A stretch of DNA of 64,000 nt, from positions 744,001-808,000 of the forward strand of contig NZ_CP018617.1 of NCBI RefSeq assembly GCF_002849855.1, written 5' to 3'. Position numbers and translations under genes: made by a program. This DNA is from Vibrio azureus. GTDB lineage: Bacteria; Pseudomonadota; Gammaproteobacteria; Enterobacterales; Vibrionaceae. Under the pieces are notes generated by a model that saw nothing but the letters and a program-made list of their open reading frames with translations, ran no database searches and was not told the origin of the DNA. Below, one piece after another: positions 53,666 to 62,769 of this stretch (positions are counted from its first letter, which is position 1; each line of letters starts with the position of its first letter).

Positions 53666-55567
53666 TTAAAGGCCAGACATACCTGGTCCCCAACTTACTC
53701 CTGACATTGCGTTTTGTAGTTCTTGAATCCTTAATCGTTGTTGTTCTTCTTCTTGTTGACGCAGTATTGTCATAAGTGAAGTAGGGTACATCGGAGCAAT
53801 TTCGGCCACTTGCTCCATATTTTTGTAAAAATAATCAGGCAATTTCGTGTAAATTTTTAGTTTATTTAATAAACACTTTTGTTGTTCTTGACTCGTATTT
53901 CTATAGAGTGGGCAACCAAACTTCTCTTCTCGATATGGATTAAAGGTGGGTTCATCTAGTTTACGTACAAAGTGGAACTTGTTCTTTTTAATGACTCCGC
54001 CATACTGTAATTTAAACATATCTTCTGATAGTTCAATAATAGCAATGGCATCATGTTTTTCTGGATTAGTATTTGTTATGTATAATACCATTTCATTCAA
54101 ATTAAAAGCTATGACTGAACTCCTTTTTAGGTTCAGTTGCTCTCCTTTACTGACGATGTTTGTTGTCAAGGTTTGATTTGTTGGTTTGTGAAAAATAGCG
54201 ATTTCATAGGGATATTTATCCTGTTCCCCATAAGTTTTTGATACTGTGATAGGAAATGATTTATCAATAAAACTAGGAGTAAAGACGCATAGATCTTCTA
54301 GCAATATATAAAATGGTTGAGGTGGGGCCCAAGCATCTGAATTACAACCATGGCGCTGAATTTCACCAATTAAAACTTTTGGTATTTTAGACAAAACGCT
54401 AGTAATAGCTGTCTTTAAAGCAAACGTTTTAGAATAATTTGCTACCTTAAATTGATCAGAAACAATACCGCGCATAGCAACAACGGACTCGCTCAGTTTA
54501 TCAAGTTGATTAACCGTTGTGAGCACCTTTATAGTGGTATTAAATATCTGACGTATATTTGGGGTGACTGCCTTGTTATAAACGAATTGACCTAGATCCT
54601 GTAATATAAATTCTCTATCGATAGGCTTTAATTCACCTAAAGAGTTTGTATTAACATCAAAAATATCTGCGTTTTCATTATAAAATATTCTATATTTCAG
54701 AAGGAAATCGATAATTTCACTATTATATTTGGCGGGAAATATTATTCTATGTGAAGGTAGTTCAATGATGCTGGAAACTCCGAATAAAGTAAAATCAAAA
54801 GCATTGACTTCGTCATACCATTTTTCTTCACTTTGAGCATTATAATGTTCGACAATGAACCTAGTTGTACAATTATTACACGCAGGACTATCTTTTTTAT
54901 TATTGACGATATCCGAAAAGATATCTTGGAATAACATTAACATAGCCGAAGTAAACTTTCCCGTTTCATTTTTAATATTCATCCTTAATACGCCCATCAA
55001 AAATTCTTTATAAGCGGAGGAAAGTGGGTTGTTAAAGTCTAAGCTTTCACCGAATTCATTATTCAAATAGCGTAGATCCTGATTATCTTGGATATTTTTT
55101 AGCAAGACCCTGTTGACACCTTGAAATTCAATTGGAGTAAACTGCATATTCTCTAGTAAAATTCTTTTATATTGAGCTTGTCGTATTAACTCCAACCGAG
55201 TATTGACAAATGAAAGAGGGATGGTCAGAGCAGTAAAAATATCTTCGTGAGAAGTGAGCTGACTGTATGCAGAATCTAAGTAATCGAAAGTTGCTTTTGT
55301 AAATGGAGTTTGTTTTTCTCGATACTTGATTTCTGCTGATATACGCATGGAATATAGCACATGTTCACAGTAGCCATAATTATCAAGACATTCTTTGGCG
55401 ACTCCTAGTTGCATGATTAATAAAGTGTCCACTTCCTCATTAGTCAGTGTGGGATAATATTTTGAAAAAGAGCTATTAAAGAAGTGTTGGCGTAAGTTGT
55501 CATTAAGCACGTTAGCTTTTAATGATAATGGCAACAATGCGATTAATGTTAAGAGAAAAGTTTTCAT
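53666..55567 (-). CDS. Large secreted protein, unknown
   Basis: 633 residues with a clear signal peptide (MKTFLLTLIALLPLSLKA). It is a mostly helical protein with scattered Cys, including CNNCTTRF in the middle, and a Gln/Glu-rich helix near the end before a short Gly-rich tail (GVSWGPGMSGL). I do not recognise it. It is AT-rich like the immunity island. It lies between the island and the phage module and is transcribed towards the smaller secreted protein. Confidence 0.6.
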   Translation of the reverse strand: MKTFLLTLIALLPLSLKANVLNDNLRQHFFNSSFSKYYPTLTNEEVDTLLIMQLGVAKECLDNYGYCEHVLYSMRISAEIKYREKQTPFTKATFDYLDSAYSQLTSHEDIFTALTIPLSFVNTRLELIRQAQYKRILLENMQFTPIEFQGVNRVLLKNIQDNQDLRYLNNEFGESLDFNNPLSSAYKEFLMGVLRMNIKNETGKFTSAMLMLFQDIFSDIVNNKKDSPACNNCTTRFIVEHYNAQSEEKWYDEVNAFDFTLFGVSSIIELPSHRIIFPAKYNSEIIDFLLKYRIFYNENADIFDVNTNSLGELKPIDREFILQDLGQFVYNKAVTPNIRQIFNTTIKVLTTVNQLDKLSESVVAMRGIVSDQFKVANYSKTFALKTAITSVLSKIPKVLIGEIQRHGCNSDAWAPPQPFYILLEDLCVFTPSFIDKSFPITVSKTYGEQDKYPYEIAIFHKPTNQTLTTNIVSKGEQLNLKRSSVIAFNLNEMVLYITNTNPEKHDAIAIIELSEDMFKLQYGGVIKKNKFHFVRKLDEPTFNPYREEKFGCPLYRNTSQEQQKCLLNKLKIYTKLPDYFYKNMEQVAEIAPMYPTSLMTILRQQEEEQQRLRIQELQNAMSGVSWGPGMSGL

Positions 55568-55726
55568 TTCATATTTACAGGATATATATTAAATAGAACC
55601 CATTATTCTTATTTATTGCAAGGCTAAGATCAAGATTAGATATTAAATCAAACGTCTTTAGGGAATTGGTTGGTGTTCAGATGACAGTGTCACCAGAGAA
55701 CATCGTCACATTCGGTTTGGGATTGG

Positions 55727-56158
55727 ATGACTTTATCGCGAATTTCGCAACACTTACTTAAAGTCCCCTCAGCATTAAACAACTCAAACAATACCCAAAA
55801 TCTATTTCGATACATCAGCCGAACAAGTCCAGAAGCGAAAGCGAACGTCATGGATCTGCTGCCCGCCATTATTGCCGCCATGCCCAAACAAAGAGCCACC
55901 GCTGCGCTGAATCAGTTCCTTAATCCACTTGGTTATTCAGTTGCAGCTATTGGCTCAAGTCACGCTATGGCGAACCGTGATCAACTGCTGGCCGATTTCA
56001 GCAAAGAATCTTCAGAAGCCCTTCGCTCAGTACTTTTACTGAGTGAGTACGCTTCGACGGATCAACTTCGTAACGCTTACCGAGAGTTACAAGAGAGTGT
56101 CGGGTCTCATGAACCCTTACTCAAATATCTAGAAACATTAATGGTGCAGAAGGCCTAA
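55727..56158 (+). CDS. Phage-type hypothetical protein
   Basis: 143 residues; the first 30 or so are uncertain because a GC-richer coding signal starts around NTQNLFRYISRTSPEAKANV. It lies just before the replication genes, as accessory genes do in lambdoid phages. Not further classified. Confidence 0.55.
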   Translation: MTLSRISQHLLKVPSALNNSNNTQNLFRYISRTSPEAKANVMDLLPAIIAAMPKQRATAALNQFLNPLGYSVAAIGSSHAMANRDQLLADFSKESSEALRSVLLLSEYASTDQLRNAYRELQESVGSHEPLLKYLETLMVQKA

Positions 56159-56166
56159 CCCCCCGA

Positions 56167-56274
56167 ATGCAATTACTCACCACGCTAATAAGCAAAACAA
56201 GAGAACTTTGTGCAATGAGTCTTTCTTATCAAAATTATGAATCTGCATTGAATGCGGGGAGGGAAGCCAGATGA
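56167..56274 (+). CDS. 35-residue phage protein, coupled to the replication gene
   Basis: A short frame MQLLTTLISKTRELCAMSLS... ends in ATGA, overlapping the start of the next gene by four bases. That overlap and the tight packing support translation. Function unknown. Confidence 0.5.
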   Translation: MQLLTTLISKTRELCAMSLSYQNYESALNAGREAR

Positions 56275-57149
56275 GTATGCTTCTTACCGCTCAAGCCATG
56301 CAGTTAAAAGTCGGCAATGCGACCCGTAAACTCGTCCTGCTGAAGCTAGCAGATAACGCCAATGATAATGGTGTGTGTTGGCCATCTTATGAATACATCG
56401 CTGATATGTGCGAAGTCAGCCGCCGAACCGTGATGCGCCACATCAAAACGTTGGAAGAAATGGGGTTGGTTTCAGTGAGTTCTCGTAAGGGAGAAAAGGG
56501 CAATTCGACCAATGTTTATCAGTTACATTTAGGGGGTGACAAATTGTCACCTCCTAGTGACACACGATCACCAGGGGGGGTGACACAGGATCACCAACCT
56601 AGTGATCCTGTGTCACCCGGAATCAGTCATAGAACCAGTCATAAAGAACCTAAAAAAAATAAACAAAAAAAGTCTGCTGAATTTGAATCTTGTTTTAGCC
56701 GACTTTGGGCCGTATTCCCCACCAAAAAATCCAGGAAAAACGCGTTAGCAAAATTCATCAGCATCGTGAAAGCGCAGAGTGAACCTCCAGAAGTCTTCAC
56801 CGAGATGCTTTGCCAAGATATCGAGACCCGGGTGGCTAATCGGCAATTTGGTTTCGACAGGCTTCACCTAACGACCTACTTGAATCAAGAGCGATGGAAC
56901 GACGATCATGAAATCAACCAAGCAAGCCATGGAGGCGCAGAATCACAAGCACAGCGATTGGAGCAGCTTAACGCCGATTTGCTCGCCCGTTACGGCCACA
57001 CTGCCACACCAATTCGACAATCAAATTTTGCACCTGAGTGTGGAGGATTGGATCCAAGCGAAGTTTGTGGAGGGATTTGGCACGAAATGGATTTACAAGG
57101 TACTCCCATCGACCTGGATTCAAGCGATTTCCACGATGTCAGTGACTGA
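56271..57149 (+). CDS. Phage replication initiator, lambda O-like
   Basis: 292 residues. The N-terminal winged helix-turn-helix (LLKLADNANDNGVCWPSYEY, then CEVSRRTVMRHIKTLEEMG) is typical of phage O-type proteins that bind the origin. The proline- and lysine-rich linker region contains several short repeats of gtgacac/gatcacc at 56535-56610, which could be origin-like sites inside the gene, as in lambda. The C-terminal part is more variable. It overlaps the next frame by 242 bases. Confidence 0.78.
   Translation: MSMLLTAQAMQLKVGNATRKLVLLKLADNANDNGVCWPSYEYIADMCEVSRRTVMRHIKTLEEMGLVSVSSRKGEKGNSTNVYQLHLGGDKLSPPSDTRSPGGVTQDHQPSDPVSPGISHRTSHKEPKKNKQKKSAEFESCFSRLWAVFPTKKSRKNALAKFISIVKAQSEPPEVFTEMLCQDIETRVANRQFGFDRLHLTTYLNQERWNDDHEINQASHGGAESQAQRLEQLNADLLARYGHTATPIRQSNFAPECGGLDPSEVCGGIWHEMDLQGTPIDLDSSDFHDVSD
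56535..56630. promoter_or_regulatory. Repeated gtgacac/ggatcacc motifs, possible phage origin
   Basis: Within the O-like gene, several inverted and direct copies of short words occur: gtgacaaattgtcac, agtgacacacgatcacc, gtgacacaggatcacc, agtgatcctgtgtcacc. Lambdoid origins lie inside gene O as clustered iterons, so this is a plausible origin. It is not proven. Confidence 0.5.
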
Positions 57150-57555
57150 GATTCGAAGAGCCATGAGCCAAGTTTTGTTGAAAGGGGATGCGTGGCCGCC
57201 AAGCATACCTGAGTTCATCAACATGGGGCGAGAAGTACTGGTCGATGTCGATGAAGCCTTCACTCGGATGCTGCACGGAGTGCCAAAAGGGGACATCGAA
57301 TACTGGGCTTCGCAAGAAATCGGTTTTATTTGTCGCACACAACTGCGTGAACGAGAAGCCAGGGCCAAGCACCGAAAAGTGCTGAACAAGTACGCTGAAA
57401 AGGCGAGAGCAGGGACATTACCTGCAAGAAATTCCCTCCGCTTAGTGGACAAAACGAATGTAAAACCCATCAGTGAAATCACAAGGCCTGACCCAAGCAT
57501 GTTTGAAAAAGACTCGGTGTTTGCAAGAGTCGCGGCAATGGGGGCTAGGGCGTAA
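56908..57555 (+). CDS. Phage replication protein, lambda P-like helicase loader
   Basis: Up to 215 residues. The P-like core is seen from about residue 40: VEGFGTKWIYKVLPSTWIQA, then LLKGDAWPPSIPEFINMG. P proteins bring the host helicase DnaB to the origin. The start is uncertain; the first ATG lies inside the O-like gene, giving an unusually long overlap in another frame. Confidence 0.72.
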   Translation: MKSTKQAMEAQNHKHSDWSSLTPICSPVTATLPHQFDNQILHLSVEDWIQAKFVEGFGTKWIYKVLPSTWIQAISTMSVTEIRRAMSQVLLKGDAWPPSIPEFINMGREVLVDVDEAFTRMLHGVPKGDIEYWASQEIGFICRTQLREREARAKHRKVLNKYAEKARAGTLPARNSLRLVDKTNVKPISEITRPDPSMFEKDSVFARVAAMGARA

Positions 57556-58115
57556 TGCAAATTGAAAGATTATTGGCCAAATTCAACGTAAAAGGGATGA
57601 ACTACGAACCATTAAGCGGTGGGAAAGGGCTCATTTCACACGAAGAACAGTTGGCCATCGTCGGTGCAGTCTGGAAAGAATCGCCAATTGGATTTTTAGT
57701 GTTATTCGTTGAGTGCCTTCAAGATAAAACCGCACTTAACAAGTTGTATCAAGCCACTTTGCTTGAAGCGAAAGCCCTGATGGATAAATGGCGTGGCCCA
57801 TACCCAGACAAGGCACTTCACGCACTCGTATCCACAGCCATTGCAGAAGCCACGCAGCAGTCTGGCCAAGTTTGCCCAGAATGTAATGGCAGCGGCAAAT
57901 ACATTGCCAAAAACCGAGCCAGAAGAACCTGTCCATGCTGCGATGGTGGCCGTATAGCTTGGACCCAAGAAACCCGTTTTGCGTTCTTCTGCCAAACTTT
58001 GCCCGTCACATTCTCACGTTTTAAGAGGTACGAACCCATTCTTAGCAAGTTAGTAAAGTATTTGGTCGACAAACGCAATGCAGCGGCTTTGGTGTTACAG
58101 GGAAGGTACGAGTAA
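57555..58115 (+). CDS. Phage antitermination protein Q-like, zinc finger
   Basis: 186 residues, start overlapping the previous stop by one base (taATG). The DnaJ-like zinc finger CPECNGSG ... CPCCDGG lies at about 106-133, as in Q proteins of the lambdoid 82/21 type that let RNA polymerase read through late terminators. The operon order O-P-Q matches a lambdoid late-control region. Other prophage genes are not seen, so this is a remnant. Confidence 0.75.
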   Translation: MQIERLLAKFNVKGMNYEPLSGGKGLISHEEQLAIVGAVWKESPIGFLVLFVECLQDKTALNKLYQATLLEAKALMDKWRGPYPDKALHALVSTAIAEATQQSGQVCPECNGSGKYIAKNRARRTCPCCDGGRIAWTQETRFAFFCQTLPVTFSRFKRYEPILSKLVKYLVDKRNAAALVLQGRYE

Positions 58116-58250
58116 GAAAAGGCCGTGGCGAAAATGTTATAAGAAAAGATAGGTGCTTAGCCTTACTTCTCCTCATACATACCAGCGCCGAGGCTGCGGA
58201 CGACTTGCAGAGATGAAGGAACAGAATGGCGTTTCGACCGCCTGCGTTTG

Positions 58251-58585
58251 TTAAATATTTTTGATAAGTACATGCTCAGCAATTTGCTCAGCAATTTTGA
58301 AGGCAGCAGACATTGCATGACCACATTGTGGATAGTCATCTGAGACGACCTCGATTTCTTGAACTTCAAGGTTACCATTGTGTTTTTCATTTGCACCCCT
58401 GCCAGTATTTCTTCGATATGCCTATCAAGATTAAACTGTATTTCAGACTTTTCTTGCTTGAGGGAGAGACGCTTCACTACAAGTACACCATCTTTGGGCA
58501 TTTTACCGAACTTTATTGAGACAAGAACACAGCCTGATCCTGTGACATGTTGCCTCCGATAATATGTGCTTTCGTGGATCATCAT
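58251..58585 (-). pseudogene. Hypothetical gene with a probable frameshift
   Basis: The first part (MMIHESTYYRRQHVTGSGC ... FNLDRHIEEILAGV) is in one frame. The natural continuation NEKHNGNLEVQEIEVVSDDY ... GHAMSAAFKIAEQIAEHV is in another, ending at 58251. Adding one A in tgcaaatg near 58393 joins them into a protein of about 112 residues. The continuous alternative frame running to 58163 has unnatural composition. Probably a decayed gene on the phage fragment's edge. Confidence 0.55.
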
Positions 58586-59144
58586 AGATATTTAACAGGT
58601 ATCACCCCGAGTTTCGCGTTATTCCAGATTCTTTAAAATAATAACAAACATTTAATTTCAACTATTGTTGACTATTTTCAATGCATTTCCAACCCTCTCT
58701 GGCAAAAACTCATGCACTCATGCAATTTGAAATTGTAGAAAGAGAGGATTGGGTTCTGTCACAAATCTAGTTAGAGGTGTGACGATCTATCCTACAGGTA
58801 TAATTACAAATTGAGTACATAGAATTATTCCAAAACCGTCTGAACTTCAACATCTATCTGCTCTCCTTTCAATATTGTCGACATTCCTCGCCCATGTAGT
58901 ATTACCAGATCTTATTCTATTGACTTCCAACCCCGCGCTAGTTGTGTTTTCTGTTTCATTGGGCGTTTACTTTGCTCTACGATATTTTTGATATATCCAA
59001 TAACCGTATTAAATAAAGTATAAGGTGAAGGTGCAATGTCGTAAATGGTTGTTATTACTGTCAAAAAGTCATTATAATATAAAGAATTATTCTATCTAAT
59101 GTCTGTTAGCTAATTTAACAGATTTCTACATCAGGAGGTTTACA
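58586..59144. other. Intergenic region, nothing recognised
   Basis: About 560 bp of AT-rich DNA. No coding signal, hairpin or repeat was convincing. The right end holds the strong ribosome site (aggagg) of the RDD gene. Confidence 0.35.
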
Positions 59145-59558
59145 ATGTTATCAGACAGCCAGTATCATCAAAATGAGCGGATCCTCGCTAGTCCAGGCAT
59201 TAGGCTTATCGGAATAAACATAGATTTTTTATTTAGTGCTGCTATTTTCTCTTTCTTACTTTGGGTTGTACCAAAGCTTGGTTTCGTTCAAGTGATAGCT
59301 AGTGAAATATCATTTTTTACGGCTGTAATGTGTTTTCTATTGTCGGACGGGTTACCAAATGGCCAAAGTTTAGGTAAGAAACTTCTAGGTATTTCGACTA
59401 TTAGTATCAAAAGTGGAAAATATTGTAGCTTTACTCAATCTTTTTTCCGTAATGTACTATTTCCAATAATTGGTATAATTGATGCTGTGTTTATTTTGGG
59501 TAAAAAAAGACAAAGGCTCGGAGATAAATTAGCAAAAACAGTCGTTGTGAAAAAATAA
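59145..59558 (+). CDS. RDD-family membrane protein
   Basis: 137 residues with three membrane helices. RDD signatures are present: RLIGINIDFL near the first helix, GQSLGKKLLGI before the third, and LGDKLAKTVVV at the end. Small RDD proteins are inner-membrane proteins, possibly transporters. Here it could be an immunity protein to a pore-forming toxin, but that is only by context. The start has an excellent ribosome site. Confidence 0.8.
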   Translation: MLSDSQYHQNERILASPGIRLIGINIDFLFSAAIFSFLLWVVPKLGFVQVIASEISFFTAVMCFLLSDGLPNGQSLGKKLLGISTISIKSGKYCSFTQSFFRNVLFPIIGIIDAVFILGKKRQRLGDKLAKTVVVKK

Positions 59559-59793
59559 ATTAGCTAACAATACGTTAAGATTCTAAACTTTTCATATTAG
59601 GCTTTGTTGCTTAAATCAATGGAACTAAATCAAGGTACTATGAACTGAACGGCTACTCCAGAAATCATCATAGACCGTGATGAATCATAGTGAAAGTTTG
59701 GCGGCTCGTCAGGTTATTGCAATAAGCCCGCACAGTGAGTTTTCTATTTGCTGACTTTAATTTTTCGCAGTTTAAGTGAGGTGTAAGAGGCCT

Positions 59794-59874
59794 ATGAGAC
59801 TAATCATCGCTTTTTTATCAGTGGCTATTTTGCTAGCTCTATTAATGACAATCTTTTATCTTTATGGGCAATGA
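59794..59874 (+). CDS. 26-residue possible membrane peptide
   Basis: MRLIIAFLSVAILLALLM followed by a short polar end; a single hydrophobic helix with an agagg ribosome site three bases before the ATG. It may be a small membrane peptide or a chance frame. Confidence 0.35.
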   Translation: MRLIIAFLSVAILLALLMTIFYLYGQ

Positions 59875-60002
59875 GAACTTCACGGACCAGATTACCCGTT
59901 TATTTGGTTTGAAATCACATCGAGGGCCGCTCAATCTATTTCACAGTGGCTTATCATGAGTGGGTTGATCGCCTCTAATTTCTTTTCCCGAGTCCAAGGA
60001 AA

Positions 60003-60254
60003 GTGGGTCATCTCGTGAGTTATAGCTATCATATTGGGTTTATTCGATGGTGGGCCGAGACTCTGGGCTATGACGTTTATCTGTATGGCACTCACTCGAT
60101 GAGACGAACTAAAGCAACACTTATCTATGCACGCACTAAAAATATTCGAGCGCTTCAACTGATTCTCGGTCATGCTAAGTTGGATAATATGATCCGATAT
60201 CTTGTTGTTGAGGTTGAAGATGCTCTCCATATCTCAGAAGGCATTGATTCTTAG
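60003..60254 (+). pseudogene. Tyrosine-integrase 3' remnant, copy B
   Basis: The C-terminal part of a phage-type integrase. GTHSMRRTKATLIY has the box II HxxR, ILGHAKLD the second His region, and MIRYLVVEVEDAL the nucleophile Tyr. The N-terminal half is missing. It is longer than copy A at 39384 and nearly identical in the shared part. Sequence before it (cccgagtccaaggaaagtgg) is also shared. Confidence 0.8.
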
Positions 60255-60350
60255 CCTTTCCACTCTTTTGGCGGCCTCTGTATGTTCATGGAGGTCCCAT
60301 TTTTCCATGTTGATTTTTATGACGGTCATCGTCACTCCCTGACTTTAATG

Positions 60351-60367
60351 GTTGATCTAGATCACAT
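60351..60367. promoter_or_regulatory. Possible CRP site
   Basis: gttgatctagatcacat has a perfect right half (tcaca) and a partial left half of the CRP consensus with the ideal spacing. It lies about 200 bp before the type VI effector locus. CRP control of type VI genes is known in vibrios. It rests on sequence resemblance only. Confidence 0.4.
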
Positions 60368-60565
60368 TTATAGAATGTCTCAAACAAGGCGATTAGCCGC
60401 AAAAGAAGGCGATTCTTTCTTTTAAATTATGTGAATCATAAAAAGCCCACCATAAACTCTTTTTGTTTGGTGATAATGTCGTATTGATTGGTTATTGTCA
60501 CATTATTGTCTTCATTGAAATTACAGTAAAATCATAGATATATGAAATTGTTGTGAGATAAAGAA

Positions 60566-61030
60566 GTGCAGAAAAACGATGACATGCCTTTTCAAAACAT
60601 TCCTAGAAAAAACGCCTCTCGTATTGGCCGGATAACAGAACTCAATCAAGACAACGTACGAGTAAAAGTTGAGTACGACCACCCCCCATTAAGCCAGCCT
60701 GTCTGGGCGATGCTCGGTCGCGCTTTTTCGCATGATGCCATACACATGGCAATCGACAACAAATTGGATTGTCGTATCGACTTCATTTCTGATGACCTAG
60801 AACTTCCAACGGTGGTTGATATTTACATGTCTTTGTTAGGAGCAGATGAATTGGTGATTAAAGCCAAGCGTGTTGTTCTCGATGGTGAAGATGAAGTGGT
60901 GATTCGCTCAGGTATCGCACAATCCAAATACAGTGGTTGCGATAGTCGTGTTTCTACCTCCGCTGAGCATATTACTTCCAGTGCTGAAAGAATGCAGAAA
61001 ATTCAGGGCTCAAAGATCTCACTCAACTAA
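60566..61030 (+). CDS. DUF6484-like protein, type VI secretion associated
   Basis: 154 residues. The pattern ASRIGRITELNQDNVRVKVEY near the start, and the late LVIKAKRVVLDGEDEVVIRSG, fits the small DUF6484 family that sits beside PAAR genes in type VI loci. The start is a GTG with gagataaag ahead; the ATG at 60584 is the alternative. It is followed by the PAAR gene after 22 bp. Confidence 0.65.
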   Translation: MQKNDDMPFQNIPRKNASRIGRITELNQDNVRVKVEYDHPPLSQPVWAMLGRAFSHDAIHMAIDNKLDCRIDFISDDLELPTVVDIYMSLLGADELVIKAKRVVLDGEDEVVIRSGIAQSKYSGCDSRVSTSAEHITSSAERMQKIQGSKISLN

Positions 61031-61052
61031 ACCGTTTAATAAGGATGTCCCT

Positions 61053-61889
61053 ATGAGTGTCACAATCAATGCAAATGGACTCAGTGTTGTCCATAAAGGC
61101 TCAGGTGGAGAAGCGAACGCGTCGGTCCCTGATGTATGTTTAACCAAGGTGGGTAAACCCGTAGTTCCCATTCCTTATGGAAATAATGCGAAATCATCGG
61201 ATTTAGCGGGCGGAACAACGACGGTAACCGCAGATGGTGGTAACAGTATCGCCTTAAAAGGCAGCACCTTTTCAAAAAGTACCGGTGATGCGGGAGGGGA
61301 CAAAAAAGGCATCTCTTCAGGCACCATTGAAGCAGAAGCAAAATTTACTTCCGCGTCTCCCACCGTCTTCATTGAAGGTAAAGGCGTCGCTCGTCTGTCA
61401 GATCAGATGACAATGAACGAAGCCAATACGATATGTCTTGGAGTACAAAACCCTCCGGTGACGGTCACCGAAGAAGAGGAAGGCACTCACACTGTCTTTG
61501 TAAAAGCAAGGTATCCTGATGGTATCTTGCTCAAAGAGGCCGATTTTGACATTACAGAGACGAGTGGTAGCGTCCTAAAAAATGGACGCCTTGATAACTC
61601 AGGAAAAAGTAAGGTTTCAAAGCTTAAGCCCGGACAAATCAAAATTGCTGTCAAAGAGAGTTCAGAGGATTTTGAGCCTAAAAAAGTGCGGTTGGCGAAC
61701 CCTCACTTTTTGGCAGAGATCAGCGACAGTGATTTCTTTGATATTGCGACTCAAGGGCAACAAACATTTTGGCAACCAAATCTTATCGCTCCGCCTGCTG
61801 CAAGCTGGGGATTGATGGGGAAAAGTTTAATCGCTGACCGCTCTTTCTTAGAGAGATGGTTCAAGAGTATATTTCAGAACAATAGGTGA
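61053..61889 (+). CDS. PAAR-like (DUF4150) type VI effector, C-terminal toxin lost
   Basis: 278 residues. The N-terminal DUF4150/PAAR-like domain (about 1-130) has VCLTKVGKPVVPIPYGNNAKSSDLAGGT and FIEGKGVARLSDQMTMN, which caps the type VI spike. A beta-rich linker of about 90 residues follows (TVFVKARYPDGILLKEADF), then the frame ends. A toxin tail in another frame overlaps the end, so the toxin domain was mostly deleted. The spike cap itself may still work. Confidence 0.75.
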   Translation: MSVTINANGLSVVHKGSGGEANASVPDVCLTKVGKPVVPIPYGNNAKSSDLAGGTTTVTADGGNSIALKGSTFSKSTGDAGGDKKGISSGTIEAEAKFTSASPTVFIEGKGVARLSDQMTMNEANTICLGVQNPPVTVTEEEEGTHTVFVKARYPDGILLKEADFDITETSGSVLKNGRLDNSGKSKVSKLKPGQIKIAVKESSEDFEPKKVRLANPHFLAEISDSDFFDIATQGQQTFWQPNLIAPPAASWGLMGKSLIADRSFLERWFKSIFQNNR

Positions 61890-61974
61890 AAATGTTGAAA
61901 TCCTTGGAAAATCGAATAAAGCCAATCAACAAAAAGTCATAAATGAAGTAATCAAAACGTTTGGAGGCAAATAA
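61850..61974 (+). pseudogene. Out-of-frame toxin tail of the PAAR effector
   Basis: Open in a frame different from the PAAR gene: RDGSRVYFRTIGENVEILGK and so on to VIKTFGGK, with the stop adjoining the immunity ATG. The pattern VYFR..GE.VEILG.SNK resembles the end of RelE/ParE-like or related RNase toxins. It shows what the effector once carried. Confidence 0.55.
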
Positions 61975-62274
61975 ATGGAGTATAGTCTTTCGATAGTAAA
62001 TGGTAAAAGGGAAATTAATGAAACTAATGATAATATTGACGTCGAAATTCATTTAAAAGATGGAAGTGTATATTCTGCCACACTTTTTAGCATGGAAAAT
62101 ATTACTGAAATTATGGAAAGTTATCAAAACACAGGAGAGTGTTTAAATGGAGCGTTTTTTTGGGCCTCAGACATGATAATTATTCAGAATTTCAAGTTAG
62201 AAACCATTAATAATATTATTAAAGAATTGGTCGAATCAGGTGAATACAAGTATGCTTGTTCTAAAATTAATTAG
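61975..62274 (+). CDS. Probable immunity protein of the PAAR effector
   Basis: 99 residues, acidic, cytoplasmic, starting directly after the toxin-tail stop. It contains DVEIHLKDGSVYSATLFSM and GAFFWASDMIIIQN. Position right after the toxin end argues for immunity; no named family recognised. Confidence 0.65.
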   Translation: MEYSLSIVNGKREINETNDNIDVEIHLKDGSVYSATLFSMENITEIMESYQNTGECLNGAFFWASDMIIIQNFKLETINNIIKELVESGEYKYACSKIN

Positions 62275-62477
62275 CTAGGGGACCCACTCCAGGCCCTAGC
62301 CTTAACACAGATTTGCATCTAATACTGCAATCAGTTTTAAAAATCATCCCTGGTCGACAGCACTCATCAACACATAGCCATTATGCTAAGCTGGGGTATA
62401 TTAACCAAGCTTTAAAATCTGGTTTATATCGTTCAGAAGGAAATTTGTTCTGGTTGCAATTGGCAATGCACAACTAG
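62271..62477 (+). pseudogene. Gene 3' remnant, possible toxin tail
   Basis: A 68-codon open stretch without a start: GPTPGPSLNTDLHLILQSVL, then HYAKLGYINQALKSGLYR, ending in a TAG. The composition is protein-like. It may be the end of another polymorphic toxin with no immunity gene left after it. Confidence 0.45.
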
Positions 62478-62731
62478 GTATGATATTAGATGATTTATTT
62501 GATGAGGTAATTTCGAGGGCTTGTTGCAAAAATTAAAGATGTGTCTGATGTGCCTATCTGAGCACCTCTTTTCATACGTATATTCCAAAGATACTGAAGA
62601 GTGTGTTGAAGAAGACAGATCTTTCCAGCACTCTCAGTTCAGGCTTCTTAAGACTTAACCAATAATCGAACTGGCTTTTATTCAAGTGTAATAGTTATTA
62701 AATCGACTTATTGACTCTCAGGCATCAAAAT

Positions 62732-62757
62732 AGAGACCACCCACTAAGGCGGTCTCT
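62732..62757 (+). terminator. Terminator-like hairpin
   Basis: agagacc ... ggtctct with a 12-base interior, followed by tatgtt. It closes the effector-immunity segment before the duplicated cluster. The T run is weak. The 250 bp before it shows nothing convincing. Confidence 0.5.
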
Positions 62758-62769
62758 TATGTTAGGCTT

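Noticed and set aside
58163..58585. The continuous 140-codon minus-strand frame as an intact gene
   Set aside because: Its second half is Lys/Ser/Leu-rich and unnatural, while a neighbouring frame gives a normal protein end. A frameshift is more likely.
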